Positions 1 through 5,918 of a stretch of DNA of 6,108 nt are shown here, one piece after another. The translations under genes were made by a program, and so were the position numbers. The stretch is taken from positions 1-6,108 of the forward strand of contig DAOWME010000185.1 in the NCBI GenBank assembly GCA_030643245.1. Reading direction: 5' to 3'. The notes under the pieces are model-generated. The model saw only the letters and a list, made by a program, of their open reading frames with translations, was not told where the DNA came from and did not search any database. Position 1 is the stretch's first letter, and each line of letters opens with the position of its first letter. This stretch comes from Deltaproteobacteria bacterium. GTDB lineage: Bacteria; Desulfobacterota; UBA8473.

Positions 1-27
1 GCCTTCCATAATTTTTTCAGGATCCAT
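1..27 (-). CDS. 5' end of an unidentified gene, cut by the window edge
   Basis: An ATG at 27-25 opens a frame of nine codons (MDPEKIMEG) that runs off the left edge. An AGGAG Shine-Dalgarno sequence sits at 37-33, five bases before the ATG, which is the main reason to call it a gene. A consensus promoter on the same strand at 238-266 would give it a leader of about 200 nt. Nine residues are too few to assign a family or function. A competing frame starting at 98 also stays open to the edge but has a much poorer ribosome binding site. Confidence 0.6.
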
Positions 28-117
28 AATATCTCCTTTCTACATCGATTAGGGATAAATATATATCGGCCATAACAAGTTATTCTATAACTCTGCATAT
101 CTCCACAAATAGGTAAA

Positions 118-165
118 ACTATTCCTGTGGTTTTGTATTTTCAGATCGAACAAATCTGACCTAAA
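118..165. repeat. Dispersed intergenic repeat, module A, left copy
   Basis: This 48-bp stretch matches 6061-6108 at 44 of 48 positions without gaps and in the same orientation. All four differences are transitions (128, 136, 137, 158). It contains an inverted repeat TCAGAT-N7-ATCTGA (141-159). AAATCTG occurs at 152-158 and again at 163-169, an 11-base period. A weaker match extends left to about 101 through a hairpin AATAG-N6-CTATT (108-123). The copy lies inside the predicted leader of the left-edge gene. Confidence 0.85.
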
Positions 166-180
166 TCTGAGCGCCAACTT

Positions 181-212
181 GAGGAAGTTATTTCGGCCTC
201 GCCCCTAAAGCC
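181..212 (+). repeat. Dispersed repeat, module B, left copy
   Basis: The sequence beginning GAGGAAGTTATTTCG and ending CCCCTAAAGCC matches the reverse complement of 5963-5993 with four substitutions and one single-base gap. It lies 15 bp right of module A. With the inverted copy near the right edge, it suggests a compound element with module B at one or both ends. The strand given is relative to the right copy only. Confidence 0.75.
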
Positions 213-237
213 CCTGGAAGCATGTATATTAAATAAA

Positions 238-266
238 ATTATAGTAAGAACACGTTTGACTGTCAA
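238..266 (-). promoter_or_regulatory. Sigma70 promoter with both consensus hexamers
   Basis: On the minus strand, TTGACA at 266-261 and TATAAT at 243-238 are separated by exactly 17 bp, the full housekeeping-sigma consensus. Transcription would start near 231 and run left through the repeat into the gene at 27. The -35 box sits in an 11-bp palindrome, TTGACAGTCAA (266-256), which could be an operator. The promoter lies beyond the 3' end of the tRNA gene, so it serves the left-edge gene, or an untranslated RNA, rather than the operon. Confidence 0.8.
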
Positions 267-304
267 GACAAATCATTGAACAAGGGCCATGCGGATGTAC
301 ATGA

Positions 305-323
305 AGCGCGACGAAGCCACGCT
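305..323 (-). other. Imperfect hairpin downstream of tRNA-Met
   Basis: In minus-strand RNA, AGCGUGG pairs with UCGCGCU across a five-base loop, CUUCG, using two G-U pairs. In plus-strand RNA those two positions become A-C mismatches, so the fold is favoured only in the transcribed direction. It starts 45 bases after the tRNA CCA end. No U-tract follows, so it is not a standard intrinsic terminator; it might stop 3' trimming or be incidental. Confidence 0.35.
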
Positions 324-367
324 AATGTGTGAAGAATTTATGGGGAGAGATGTTCCTTTTATTATTA

Positions 368-444
368 TGGTGGCGGTGCAGGGATTTGAACCCCGGACAC
401 TGCGGATATGAGCCGCATGCTCTAACCAACTGAGCTACACCGCC
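368..444 (-). tRNA. tRNA-Met (CAU anticodon)
   Basis: A complete cloverleaf is visible. The seven-pair acceptor stem is GGCGGTG with CACCGCC. The D stem is GCTC/GAGC, the anticodon stem TGCGG/CCGCA with loop CTCATAT, and the T arm CGGGG-TTCAAAT-CCCTG with one G-T pair. Discriminator A at 371 is followed by an encoded CCA (370-368). The first pair is G-C, so it is not an initiator tRNA. CAU could also be the lysidine-modified Ile2 tRNA, but the body resembles elongator tRNA-Met of Deltaproteobacteria. It starts 24 bp after the preceding gene on the same strand, and no consensus promoter is seen in that gap, so it may be processed from a longer transcript. Confidence 0.93.
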
Positions 445-468
445 CCTGACAATTGAAAATATATAGAG

Positions 469-1065
469 TTATCTTTCCTCTTTCTTTTCATCCATTTCAG
501 GATTAAGGAACTCTGACATGAAATCAGCCGCCCTTGAGCTGGAACAAGGGGTTAGAACTGAACGCTCAGGACACGCCTTAGCCATAATCCTGGCGCTGGC
601 CTTAAGGGCAAGATCGTTGATCTTGGCAATCACGTTATCCATCCCTTTGCTTGTGACAAGCAAGGATGTAACGGAATTCTTTTCCTTAATATCGAATATC
701 TTGGCATCAATACTGACATTCTCACCTGTCTTGGTAATGCTGCCGGAAACAATAAAATCCACGTCAAGCGGCCCGCCCGTTTTCCTCACTGCCTCTTCTG
801 TTATCGGCTCTTCCTCTATCTGAGACAGGGCTTCCTTCACGCGAGTAGTATCGAGAACAACAACCTTACCCTCTATAGAAATCCTTGATGCCATCATATC
901 CCGAATCCCCCTCTTCATATAACCCAGATCTTCTTCACTATTAATCCGGAAAGGGAGGACCGCCACATGGATCATTTCACCACCATATGTGACGGGTTGG
1001 AACGGGAATAGAAACAGAAAAATCAAAAAAAGCAGATTTCTGAGTTTTTGGGCCGTATCCTTCAT
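469..1065 (-). CDS. Short secreted protein with TolB-N/FlgO-like domain
   Basis: This is a 198-residue protein of unknown specific function. Residues 1-28 form a signal peptide: a basic start (K2, K7, R9), a very hydrophobic core at 10-22 (LLFLIFLFLF), and probable cleavage around 27-29. There is no lipobox cysteine, so a soluble periplasmic or secreted protein is likely. Residues 32-150 resemble the alpha/beta domain seen in TolB N-termini and FlgO-like proteins: VAVLPF strand (34-39), GIRDMMASRIS helix (53-63), VVVLD strand (68-72), then DFIVSGSI (103-110) and a beta-hairpin to about 128. From memory, similar domains in Desulfobacterota often precede FG-GAP/VCBS propellers; here only a 45-residue tail with C165, C174 and a charged end follows. 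The ribosome site before the ATG is weak (GGTGAG), but this start preserves the signal peptide. It lies 48 bp after the epimerase gene and may be read through from it. Confidence 0.8.
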   Translation of the reverse strand: MKDTAQKLRNLLFLIFLFLFPFQPVTYGGEMIHVAVLPFRINSEEDLGYMKRGIRDMMASRISIEGKVVVLDTTRVKEALSQIEEEPITEEAVRKTGGPLDVDFIVSGSITKTGENVSIDAKIFDIKEKNSVTSLLVTSKGMDNVIAKINDLALKASARIMAKACPERSVLTPCSSSRAADFMSEFLNPEMDEKKEER

Positions 1066-1113
1066 AAATTAGTAACTCACCAAAAGTAAGGGGTGAGGCC
1101 GAAAGAGTTAGGC

Positions 1114-1515
1114 CTATATCTCGCTTAGCTCTATCAACACCCCAAAAGTCGCCTTTGGGTGCAAAAAGGCTATCCTCCTACCGCCTGCTCCTTTTCTCGG
1201 AACTTCATCAATCAGCTTCACGTCTTTTTCCTTCAGTTCCTTCAGGGCCTCTTCGATGTTTTCCACCTGAAAACAGATATGCTGAATCCCTTCTCCTCTC
1301 TTGTTGATAAACTTTGCTACAGCACCGTCAGGAGAGGTAGATTCCAGGAGCTCGACTTCACTATCTCCCACAGGCACAAAAACTGTGGTGACTTTTTGCT
1401 CCTCCACGGTCTCTGATCCAGCAGATTTCAGCCCCAGCGCATCTTCATAGAACTTGATGGCCGAATCAGAGCTCTTCACCGCTACACCGATATGGTCAAT
1501 CTTCTTTACTCTCAT
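1114..1515 (-). CDS. mce: Methylmalonyl-CoA epimerase
   Basis: This cytoplasmic enzyme interconverts (S)- and (R)-methylmalonyl-CoA, joining biotin-dependent carboxylation or decarboxylation, which uses the S form, to the mutase, which uses the R form. The 133-residue length is usual. It has the two-half vicinal-oxygen-chelate fold. Expected metal ligands are H8 (in IDHIGVAV), E55 (in VELLE), H79 (in IQHICFQV) and E129 (in LIELSEI). The FLHPKATFGVLIEL end is typical of the family and argues against a glyoxalase. The ATG lies five bases after the meaB stop, and its Shine-Dalgarno AGAGGG (1529-1524) is inside meaB, so translation is probably coupled. A weak inverted repeat AGGCC-N10-GGCCT (1096-1115) overlaps the stop codon but lacks a U-tract. 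Confidence 0.95.
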   Translation of the reverse strand: MRVKKIDHIGVAVKSSDSAIKFYEDALGLKSAGSETVEEQKVTTVFVPVGDSEVELLESTSPDGAVAKFINKRGEGIQHICFQVENIEEALKELKEKDVKLIDEVPRKGAGGRRIAFLHPKATFGVLIELSEI

Positions 1516-1520
1516 TTATT

Positions 1521-2501
1521 TTACCCTCTGCCTTTATATTCTCCGGCTTTCTTTGATATCTTCTTGGCGATAATTTCCACGGCCTGCTTTGCCAACAGAT
1601 AGGGGTCTTCTTTCTTGCCTACTATATCTTCCAAACGTTGATCGTAAATATCCCTATTTTCCGCTATCAGGCCATCAAAATATCTGAAAATCTCGTTTTC
1701 AACTATCTTGGTGATCTCGCTCCGGATCCTCTCTTTCCTTCTTAGGGCCAACGTCCCACTCTCCATCAAGTATTCCCTATGTTCTTTAATCTTTTCAACA
1801 AGGGTCTCAACGCCCTTGTCTTCGGTTGCTATGGTCTTGACAATAGCCGGGGTCCAGTCTCTCGGGGCAGAACTCAGATCTAACATCATCTTAATCTCTG
1901 TAACCAATCTGTCAGCCCCTTCCCTGTCGGATTTATTCACCACAAAAATATCACCGATCTCCATAATGCCGGCCTTTATGGCCTGGATATCATCACCGGA
2001 ACCCGGTATTACGACAAGGATTGACACATCGGCAGTCCTAATTATGTCCACTTCGTCCTGTCCGACGCCAACCGTCTCAATTATCACGTAGTCTTTCCCA
2101 TAGGCATCAAGGATCTTTGACGTATCTGCCGTTGCCCGGGAAAGTCCGCCCAAAGTCCCTCTTGTAGCCATGCTTCGGATGAATACATCCTCGTCATTGC
2201 TCACTCCCTGCATCCTTACCCTGTCACCTAATAAGGCACCACCGGTAAATGGACTCGTCGGGTCGATCGCTATAATCCCGACAGTATAGTTCTCACGCCG
2301 GAGTTCTTTTGTGATCTTATCGGTTAATGTACTCTTCCCTGCTCCGGGGGGGCCTGTAATACCAATTATATAAGCATTTCCGGTATGGGGATAGATACTC
2401 TCCATCGCCTCTATGGCACCGGGCTGTTCATTTTCCACCAAGGTAATAAGCTTGGCTAGCGCCCTTACCGATCCCTTGCGTACCCCATCAACTAAATCCA
2501 T
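1521..2501 (-). CDS. meaB: MeaB/ArgK family GTPase, methylmalonyl-CoA mutase chaperone
   Basis: MeaB proteins are G3E-family GTPases that gate adenosylcobalamin delivery to methylmalonyl-CoA mutase and protect it from inactivation. From the ATG at 2501 the protein is 326 residues, the normal family length. The P-loop GPPGAGKST is at 50-58. FTGGALLGDRVRM (85-97) follows, then the switch-type motif ETVGVGQDE (142-150). NKSD (189-192) gives guanine specificity. The charged C-terminal third (about 250-320) fits the dimerisation arm. A longer frame reaches a GTG at 2549, but its 16 extra residues are not family-like and have no ribosome site. The ATG has GAGGGGG (2513-2507) at good spacing. The gene follows the B12-binding subunit after 148 bp, the longest gap in the operon, and is nearly fused to the epimerase gene. 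Confidence 0.95.
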   Translation of the reverse strand: MDLVDGVRKGSVRALAKLITLVENEQPGAIEAMESIYPHTGNAYIIGITGPPGAGKSTLTDKITKELRRENYTVGIIAIDPTSPFTGGALLGDRVRMQGVSNDEDVFIRSMATRGTLGGLSRATADTSKILDAYGKDYVIIETVGVGQDEVDIIRTADVSILVVIPGSGDDIQAIKAGIMEIGDIFVVNKSDREGADRLVTEIKMMLDLSSAPRDWTPAIVKTIATEDKGVETLVEKIKEHREYLMESGTLALRRKERIRSEITKIVENEIFRYFDGLIAENRDIYDQRLEDIVGKKEDPYLLAKQAVEIIAKKISKKAGEYKGRG

Positions 2502-2513
2502 TTTGTCCCCCTC
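2502..2513 (-). promoter_or_regulatory. Ribosome binding site that sets the meaB start
   Basis: GAGGGGG at 2513-2507 lies five bases before the ATG at 2501. No comparable purine run precedes the in-frame GTG at 2549, so this site decides for the shorter protein. Confidence 0.7.
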
Positions 2514-2649
2514 ACACGTCCTTCTGGCTCTACAAGTTGTTTGCCCCACAGTGAATTTGAGAAGTCAGATTTAATAAGTCCCAGATTCTTAGTCTTGGTT
2601 CCCTATCCATCTCGCGATTTCAAAACAATTGCAGCAATCCCCAAACTTG

Positions 2650-3057
2650 TCAATTACCTGCAGATAGGTTTTCCGTGATGTACTTTATCAGCGTTTCAGA
2701 AGTCATACCGGGCCCAAATACTTCAGAGATCCCCAAAGCCTTTAACTCTGGAACATCCTCTACTGGGATAATACCTCCGCCTAAAACCAATATGTCTCCC
2801 AAACCCTTTTTTTTCATGAGTTCCATAATCCTAGGAAAGAGAAAACTGTGAGCACCTGATAAGATGCTCAACAAAAGGACATCCACGTCCTCCTGAAGGG
2901 CTGCATCAACTATCTGTTCCGGGGTCTGGCGAATCCCTGAGTAGATAACCTCCATCCCTGCATCTCTCAGAGCACGGGCAATGACCTTTGCTCCTCTATC
3001 ATGACCATCCAGACCAGGTTTAGCCACCAGGGTCCTGATCCTTTTATCTTGATTCAT
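2650..3057 (-). CDS. mcmA2: Methylmalonyl-CoA mutase, B12-binding small subunit
   Basis: This 135-residue protein is the cobalamin-binding half of a two-subunit mutase. It carries adenosylcobalamin against the catalytic barrel of the subunit encoded just upstream. The DxHxxG signature is at 17-22 (DGHDRG), with H19 as the lower axial cobalt ligand. The SxL motif is S64-L66 in LLSILSGAH, and the GG loop is G93-G95 in VLGGGIIP, so all three family motifs are intact. Length matches stand-alone B12 subunits; in the single-chain mutases this is the C-terminal domain. It has a strong ribosome site (AGGAGGG, 3069-3063) five bases before the ATG. A 78-bp gap containing an imperfect hairpin separates it from the large-subunit gene. 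Confidence 0.95.
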   Translation of the reverse strand: MNQDKRIRTLVAKPGLDGHDRGAKVIARALRDAGMEVIYSGIRQTPEQIVDAALQEDVDVLLLSILSGAHSFLFPRIMELMKKKGLGDILVLGGGIIPVEDVPELKALGISEVFGPGMTSETLIKYITENLSAGN

Positions 3058-3078
3058 CTAGGCCCTCCTTCTTTCCTG

Positions 3079-3102
3079 AATGTGGGGGCAGCTCCCCTCA
3101 TT
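3079..3102 (-). other. Imperfect hairpin between the two mutase subunit genes
   Basis: In minus-strand RNA, AAUG and GGGG on the left arm pair with CCCC and CAUU on the right arm, with a small internal loop between them and a five-base AGCUG loop. It lies 33 bases after the large-subunit stop and just upstream of the small-subunit ribosome binding site. No U-tract follows, so termination is unlikely; RNA processing or message stability are possible roles. Confidence 0.4.
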
Positions 3103-3135
3103 AATTCCTTTATTCTCGGCGAATAAAAAAGGCTT

Positions 3136-4791
3136 TCATATTGCCGATGTTCCTTCATATTCACCAAAGACTTCTCTCAAAACGTCACAAATCTCACCCA
3201 GGGTAGCATAAACCCTGACGGCATCCAATATCGGAGGCATCAAATTGGCATTGCGTTCAGCGGCATTTTTCAACGCCGCAAGGGCAGGTTCCAACTTTAC
3301 ACTATCCCTTGTTGTCTTGAATGCTTTGAGCTTTTCTATCTGAGTCTCTCCAACCTTGGGATCGACCTTAAGCAGACCTTTGGTCGGCGGCTCCTCCACC
3401 TGGTACTTATTCATCCCTACCACTACCTTCTTCCCGGATTCTACTTCCTTCTGGTAGCGATAAGCGCTTTCTTGAATCTCCTGTTGAATATAGCCTTTCT
3501 CTATGGCAGCAGCGGCCCCGCCCAATTCATCTATTTTCTTGAGGTACTCGGTTATCTCCTCTTCCATACGCTTTGTCAAACTTTCCATATAGAAAGAACC
3601 ACCCATGGGATCCACAGTGTCCGTAACCCCCAACTCATGAGCTATTATCTGCTGGGTTCTTAGAGAAAGGCGGACCGACTCCTCTGTCGGCAGGGCTAAG
3701 GCCTCATCAAAGGAGCATGAAGCTAATGACTGGGCTCCCGCCAGAACGGCGGCCAGGGTCTGAAATGCCACCCTTACCACATTATTGAGGGGCTGTTGGG
3801 CAGTCAATGCACTACCGGCGGTCTGGGTATGAAACCGAAACATCCATGACCTCGGATCTTTCGCCTCAAATCTCTCTTTCATGATCTTTGCCCACAACCT
3901 CCTGGCGGCCCTGTATTTGGCTATTTCCTCAAAGAAATTGTTGTGGGTATTGAATATCCAAGAGATCCTCGGAGCAAAGTCATCCACCTTCAACCCGGCC
4001 TTTATCCCCGCATTTACATATTCAATAGCATCAGCAAAGGTGAAGGCTATCTCCTGTACTGCCGTGGCGCCGGCCTCCCTCATGTGGTACCCTGCTATGT
4101 TTATAGTATTCCATCTGGGCACATGCTTTGAGCAGTATTCAAATATATCGGTAATCAACCTGAGGGACGGTCCCACCGGAAATATGTAAGTCCCCCTCAC
4201 AGTATATTCCTTGAGAATATCGTTTTGGATCGTCCCGTTAAGCTTCCCGGGGTCTACCCCCTGCTTCTCCGCAACCACTATGTACATTGCCAGGAGCACA
4301 GCAGCAGCGGAGTTGATGGTCATAGACGTACTCAACTTATCCAAGGGCAGTCCGTCGAAGATCGTCTCCATGTCCGCAAGAGAATCGACCGCTACCCCCA
4401 CCTTACCCACCTCACCTTGGGCAAGGGGATGATCAGAATCATAGCCTATCTGGGTAGGCAGATCGAATGCGACACTCAGTCCGGTCTGTCCCTGTTCGAG
4501 TAAATACCGATATCGCTTGTTGGTCTCTTCTGCCGTTCCATACCCGGAGTACTGCCTCATGGTCCACAGTCTTCCCAGGTACATTGAGGGATGAGGCCCC
4601 CTGGTAAAGGGGTATTCACCGGGGAAACCTACTTCCTCCAGGTAGTCGATATCACGGGTGTCATCCGGCGTATAAAGGGGTTTGATCTCTTCACCCCAGT
4701 CCGTCTCTGCCCTGTTAAACCTATGCTTGTTCAGGCATTCTCTCTTCCACCTGTCCTCCTCTTCTCGTATCCTCTCCAGGTCCCGTTCCAT
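3136..4791 (-). CDS. mcmA1: Methylmalonyl-CoA mutase, large catalytic subunit
   Basis: This protein interconverts (R)-methylmalonyl-CoA and succinyl-CoA by a radical rearrangement with adenosylcobalamin. At 551 residues it is the substrate-binding barrel subunit without the B12 domain, which the next gene encodes. The core runs from RGPHPSMYLGRLWTMRQY (64-81) through GLSVAFDLPTQIGYDSDHPL (104-123) to NTHNNFFEE (281-289) and RFHTQTAGSALTAQQP (319-334). Residues equivalent to those of Propionibacterium mutase are present at a constant offset of eight: Y81 (Y89), Q189 (Q197), R199 (R207) and H236 (H244). Isobutyryl-CoA mutases instead carry Phe and Gln at the Y89 and R207 positions, so methylmalonyl-CoA is the likely substrate. 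The ribosome site AGGAG (4805-4801) is nine bases before the ATG. A 65-bp gap follows the biotin protein gene. No frameshift or missing motif is seen. Confidence 0.96.
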   Translation of the reverse strand: MERDLERIREEEDRWKRECLNKHRFNRAETDWGEEIKPLYTPDDTRDIDYLEEVGFPGEYPFTRGPHPSMYLGRLWTMRQYSGYGTAEETNKRYRYLLEQGQTGLSVAFDLPTQIGYDSDHPLAQGEVGKVGVAVDSLADMETIFDGLPLDKLSTSMTINSAAAVLLAMYIVVAEKQGVDPGKLNGTIQNDILKEYTVRGTYIFPVGPSLRLITDIFEYCSKHVPRWNTINIAGYHMREAGATAVQEIAFTFADAIEYVNAGIKAGLKVDDFAPRISWIFNTHNNFFEEIAKYRAARRLWAKIMKERFEAKDPRSWMFRFHTQTAGSALTAQQPLNNVVRVAFQTLAAVLAGAQSLASCSFDEALALPTEESVRLSLRTQQIIAHELGVTDTVDPMGGSFYMESLTKRMEEEITEYLKKIDELGGAAAAIEKGYIQQEIQESAYRYQKEVESGKKVVVGMNKYQVEEPPTKGLLKVDPKVGETQIEKLKAFKTTRDSVKLEPALAALKNAAERNANLMPPILDAVRVYATLGEICDVLREVFGEYEGTSAI

Positions 4792-4856
4792 AACTAAATT
4801 CTCCTACGAGGGGTTTCGCGCTCAAGGAAGATTATCCAACCCTTTCTCCATTCCAA

Positions 4857-5090
4857 TTACGCCTCTATCAAAACAATAGCCGCGTCTGCTTGAACCGTGT
4901 CACCCGCTGACACACATAACTCCTTTATGGTGCCCGAAACAGGCGCTACCACCGGGATTTCCATCTTCATCGCTTCCAACATAGCTACCTGGCTGTTCTC
5001 CTCTACCTTATCGCCCACTTTTACGTCCACTGCTAATACCTTTCCCACCATGGGAGCCACAACAGGTGTTCCTTTAGATTCATCAGCCAC
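4857..5090 (-). CDS. Biotin carboxyl carrier protein (biotinyl domain, 77 aa)
   Basis: This is a stand-alone biotinyl domain that carries CO2 on biotin between the two half-reactions of a biotin-dependent enzyme. The biotinylation motif is EAMKM (39-43), with K42 the modified lysine, 35 residues from the C-terminus as is usual. The flanking repeats VVAPMVGKV (10-18) and VVAPVSGTI (47-55) form the two symmetric halves of the flattened barrel. There is no Pro/Ala-rich linker or upstream domain, so it is close to the minimal size. Among mutase genes it is best read as the carrier of propionyl-CoA carboxylase, methylmalonyl-CoA decarboxylase or a transcarboxylase; no carboxyltransferase or biotin carboxylase gene is in the window. 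The start is GTG, supported by AGGAGG (5106-5101) ten bases upstream. It begins 28 bp after the hydratase stop. Confidence 0.92.
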   Translation of the reverse strand: MADESKGTPVVAPMVGKVLAVDVKVGDKVEENSQVAMLEAMKMEIPVVAPVSGTIKELCVSAGDTVQADAAIVLIEA

Positions 5091-5118
5091 TTGATTCTTA
5101 CCTCCTTTTCTTGGTCTA

Positions 5119-5901
5119 TTATCTTCCTACAAACTTGGGAGCCCTTTTCTCAACGAATGCAGTCATGCCCTCCTTCTGATCAGCCGTTGAAAAGACTACA
5201 CCAAGGGCATCGATATCCCTGTATACACCCTCCGGATCGGGGGAATCGCACGCTTCCTCGAGAGCCTGTTTGGCCAACTTCAACGTTAGGCTACTCATCG
5301 ATCCAATCTTACGAGCCAAGGTCTTAACCTCATCTAAAAAATTATCCGCTGGGAAGACCCTGTTAACCAGTCCGATACTCTGCGCGGTCTTTGCATCAAT
5401 AGGATCTCCTACGAAAACCAGCTCCTTTGCCATCCTCATCCCAACAGCCTTGGCCAGACGATACATACCGCCTGCACCGGGGAATACCCCTATCTTTATC
5501 TCAGGGACTCCAAATTTTGCCTTCTCCGACGCGAGGATAAAATCACAGGCCAGTGCCAGCTCACATCCCCCTCCAAAGGCAAGCCCATTTACCGCTGCTA
5601 TGACCGGTTTCGGCATCCTACAGAGAGTCTCGAATGAATCGACGAGGTCCCTGGCCCATTCCCGGGCTCCGATGGAGTTCGCATCTTTAAGCTCTTTGAT
5701 GTCTGCGCCAGCAGCAAAGGCCCTACCCTGGCCGGTTACAATGACAACCTTCACATCGTCGTCCTGATTCAGGACCTGTGCCGCTTCTCTCAGGTCCTTA
5801 GCCACGGCAGCGTTGAGGGCATTCAACGCATCAGGCCTATTTAGGAGGATAACCGCTATTCCATCACCCTCTTTCGCAACTATTATATTCTTATATTCCA
5901 T
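5119..5901 (-). CDS. Enoyl-CoA hydratase (crotonase family)
   Basis: This 260-residue crotonase adds water across the 2,3 double bond of enoyl-CoA thioesters. The oxyanion-hole segment is AFAAGADIKEL (61-71), with its second half in FGGGCELALACD (109-120). Both catalytic glutamates of true hydratases are present: E114 in GGCE and E134 in FGVPEI, spaced 20 residues apart as in rat hydratase E144/E164. PGAGGMYRLAKAVG (141-154) and the FVEKRAPKFVGR end are typical. It is the first gene of the operon; GGAAGGG (5912-5906) lies four bases before the ATG. The exact substrate is unknown: crotonyl-CoA, or branched enoyl-CoAs from valine or isoleucine breakdown that lead to propionyl-CoA, would fit the neighbours. 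A methylmalonyl-CoA decarboxylase of the YgfG type is less likely because both glutamates are retained. Confidence 0.93.
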   Translation of the reverse strand: MEYKNIIVAKEGDGIAVILLNRPDALNALNAAVAKDLREAAQVLNQDDDVKVVIVTGQGRAFAAGADIKELKDANSIGAREWARDLVDSFETLCRMPKPVIAAVNGLAFGGGCELALACDFILASEKAKFGVPEIKIGVFPGAGGMYRLAKAVGMRMAKELVFVGDPIDAKTAQSIGLVNRVFPADNFLDEVKTLARKIGSMSSLTLKLAKQALEEACDSPDPEGVYRDIDALGVVFSTADQKEGMTAFVEKRAPKFVGR

Positions 5902-5918
5902 AACACCCTTCCCCCAAA

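Larger units (their letters stand above)
28..367. other. Gene-poor intergenic stretch between tRNA-Met and the partial left-edge gene
   Basis: No convincing coding sequence lies here. From right to left it holds an imperfect hairpin just after the tRNA (305-323), a consensus minus-strand promoter (238-266), one copy of a repeat element (about 101-212), a small AT-rich inverted repeat AGTTAT-TCT-ATAACT (78-92), and the ribosome binding site of the left-edge gene (33-37). I see no cobalamin riboswitch motif and no classic hairpin-plus-T-tract terminator. Confidence 0.7.

Noticed and set aside
1..98. Alternative minus-strand frame starting at 98 and open to the left edge
   Set aside because: Its GGAG motif is only two bases from the ATG, and the frame at 27 has a far better ribosome site.
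101..212. CRISPR array
   Set aside because: The repeat occurs only twice, 5.9 kb apart, with no regular spacing or spacers.
28..231. Cobalamin riboswitch in the leader of the left-edge gene
   Set aside because: No B12-box-like conserved motif is visible, and most of the leader is explained by the repeat element.
368..444. tRNA-Met as an integration site of a mobile island
   Set aside because: No integrase gene is present and I saw no duplicate of the tRNA 3' end elsewhere in the window.
1096..1115. Inverted repeat AGGCC/GGCCT as a terminator after the epimerase gene
   Set aside because: The stem is only five pairs with a ten-base loop, and no U-tract follows.
1708..2091. Plus-strand open frame of 127 codons
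   Set aside because: It is antisense to meaB, whose motifs are all intact; the product has no recognisable domain.
2502..2549. Longer meaB start at a GTG adding 16 residues
   Set aside because: No ribosome binding site precedes the GTG, the extra residues are unlike the family, and the ATG at 2501 has a good site.
2530..2610. Possible 26-residue minus-strand small ORF in the gap before meaB
   Set aside because: No Shine-Dalgarno sequence precedes its ATG and nothing else supports translation.
3881..4189. Overlapping plus-strand open frames across the mutase gene
   Set aside because: They are shadows of a well-conserved catalytic subunit gene and two of them overlap each other.
5270..5767. 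Long plus-strand open frame of 165 codons
   Set aside because: It lies wholly inside the enoyl-CoA hydratase gene on the other strand, its translation is low-complexity and Ser/Ala/Thr-rich, and no family is recognised.
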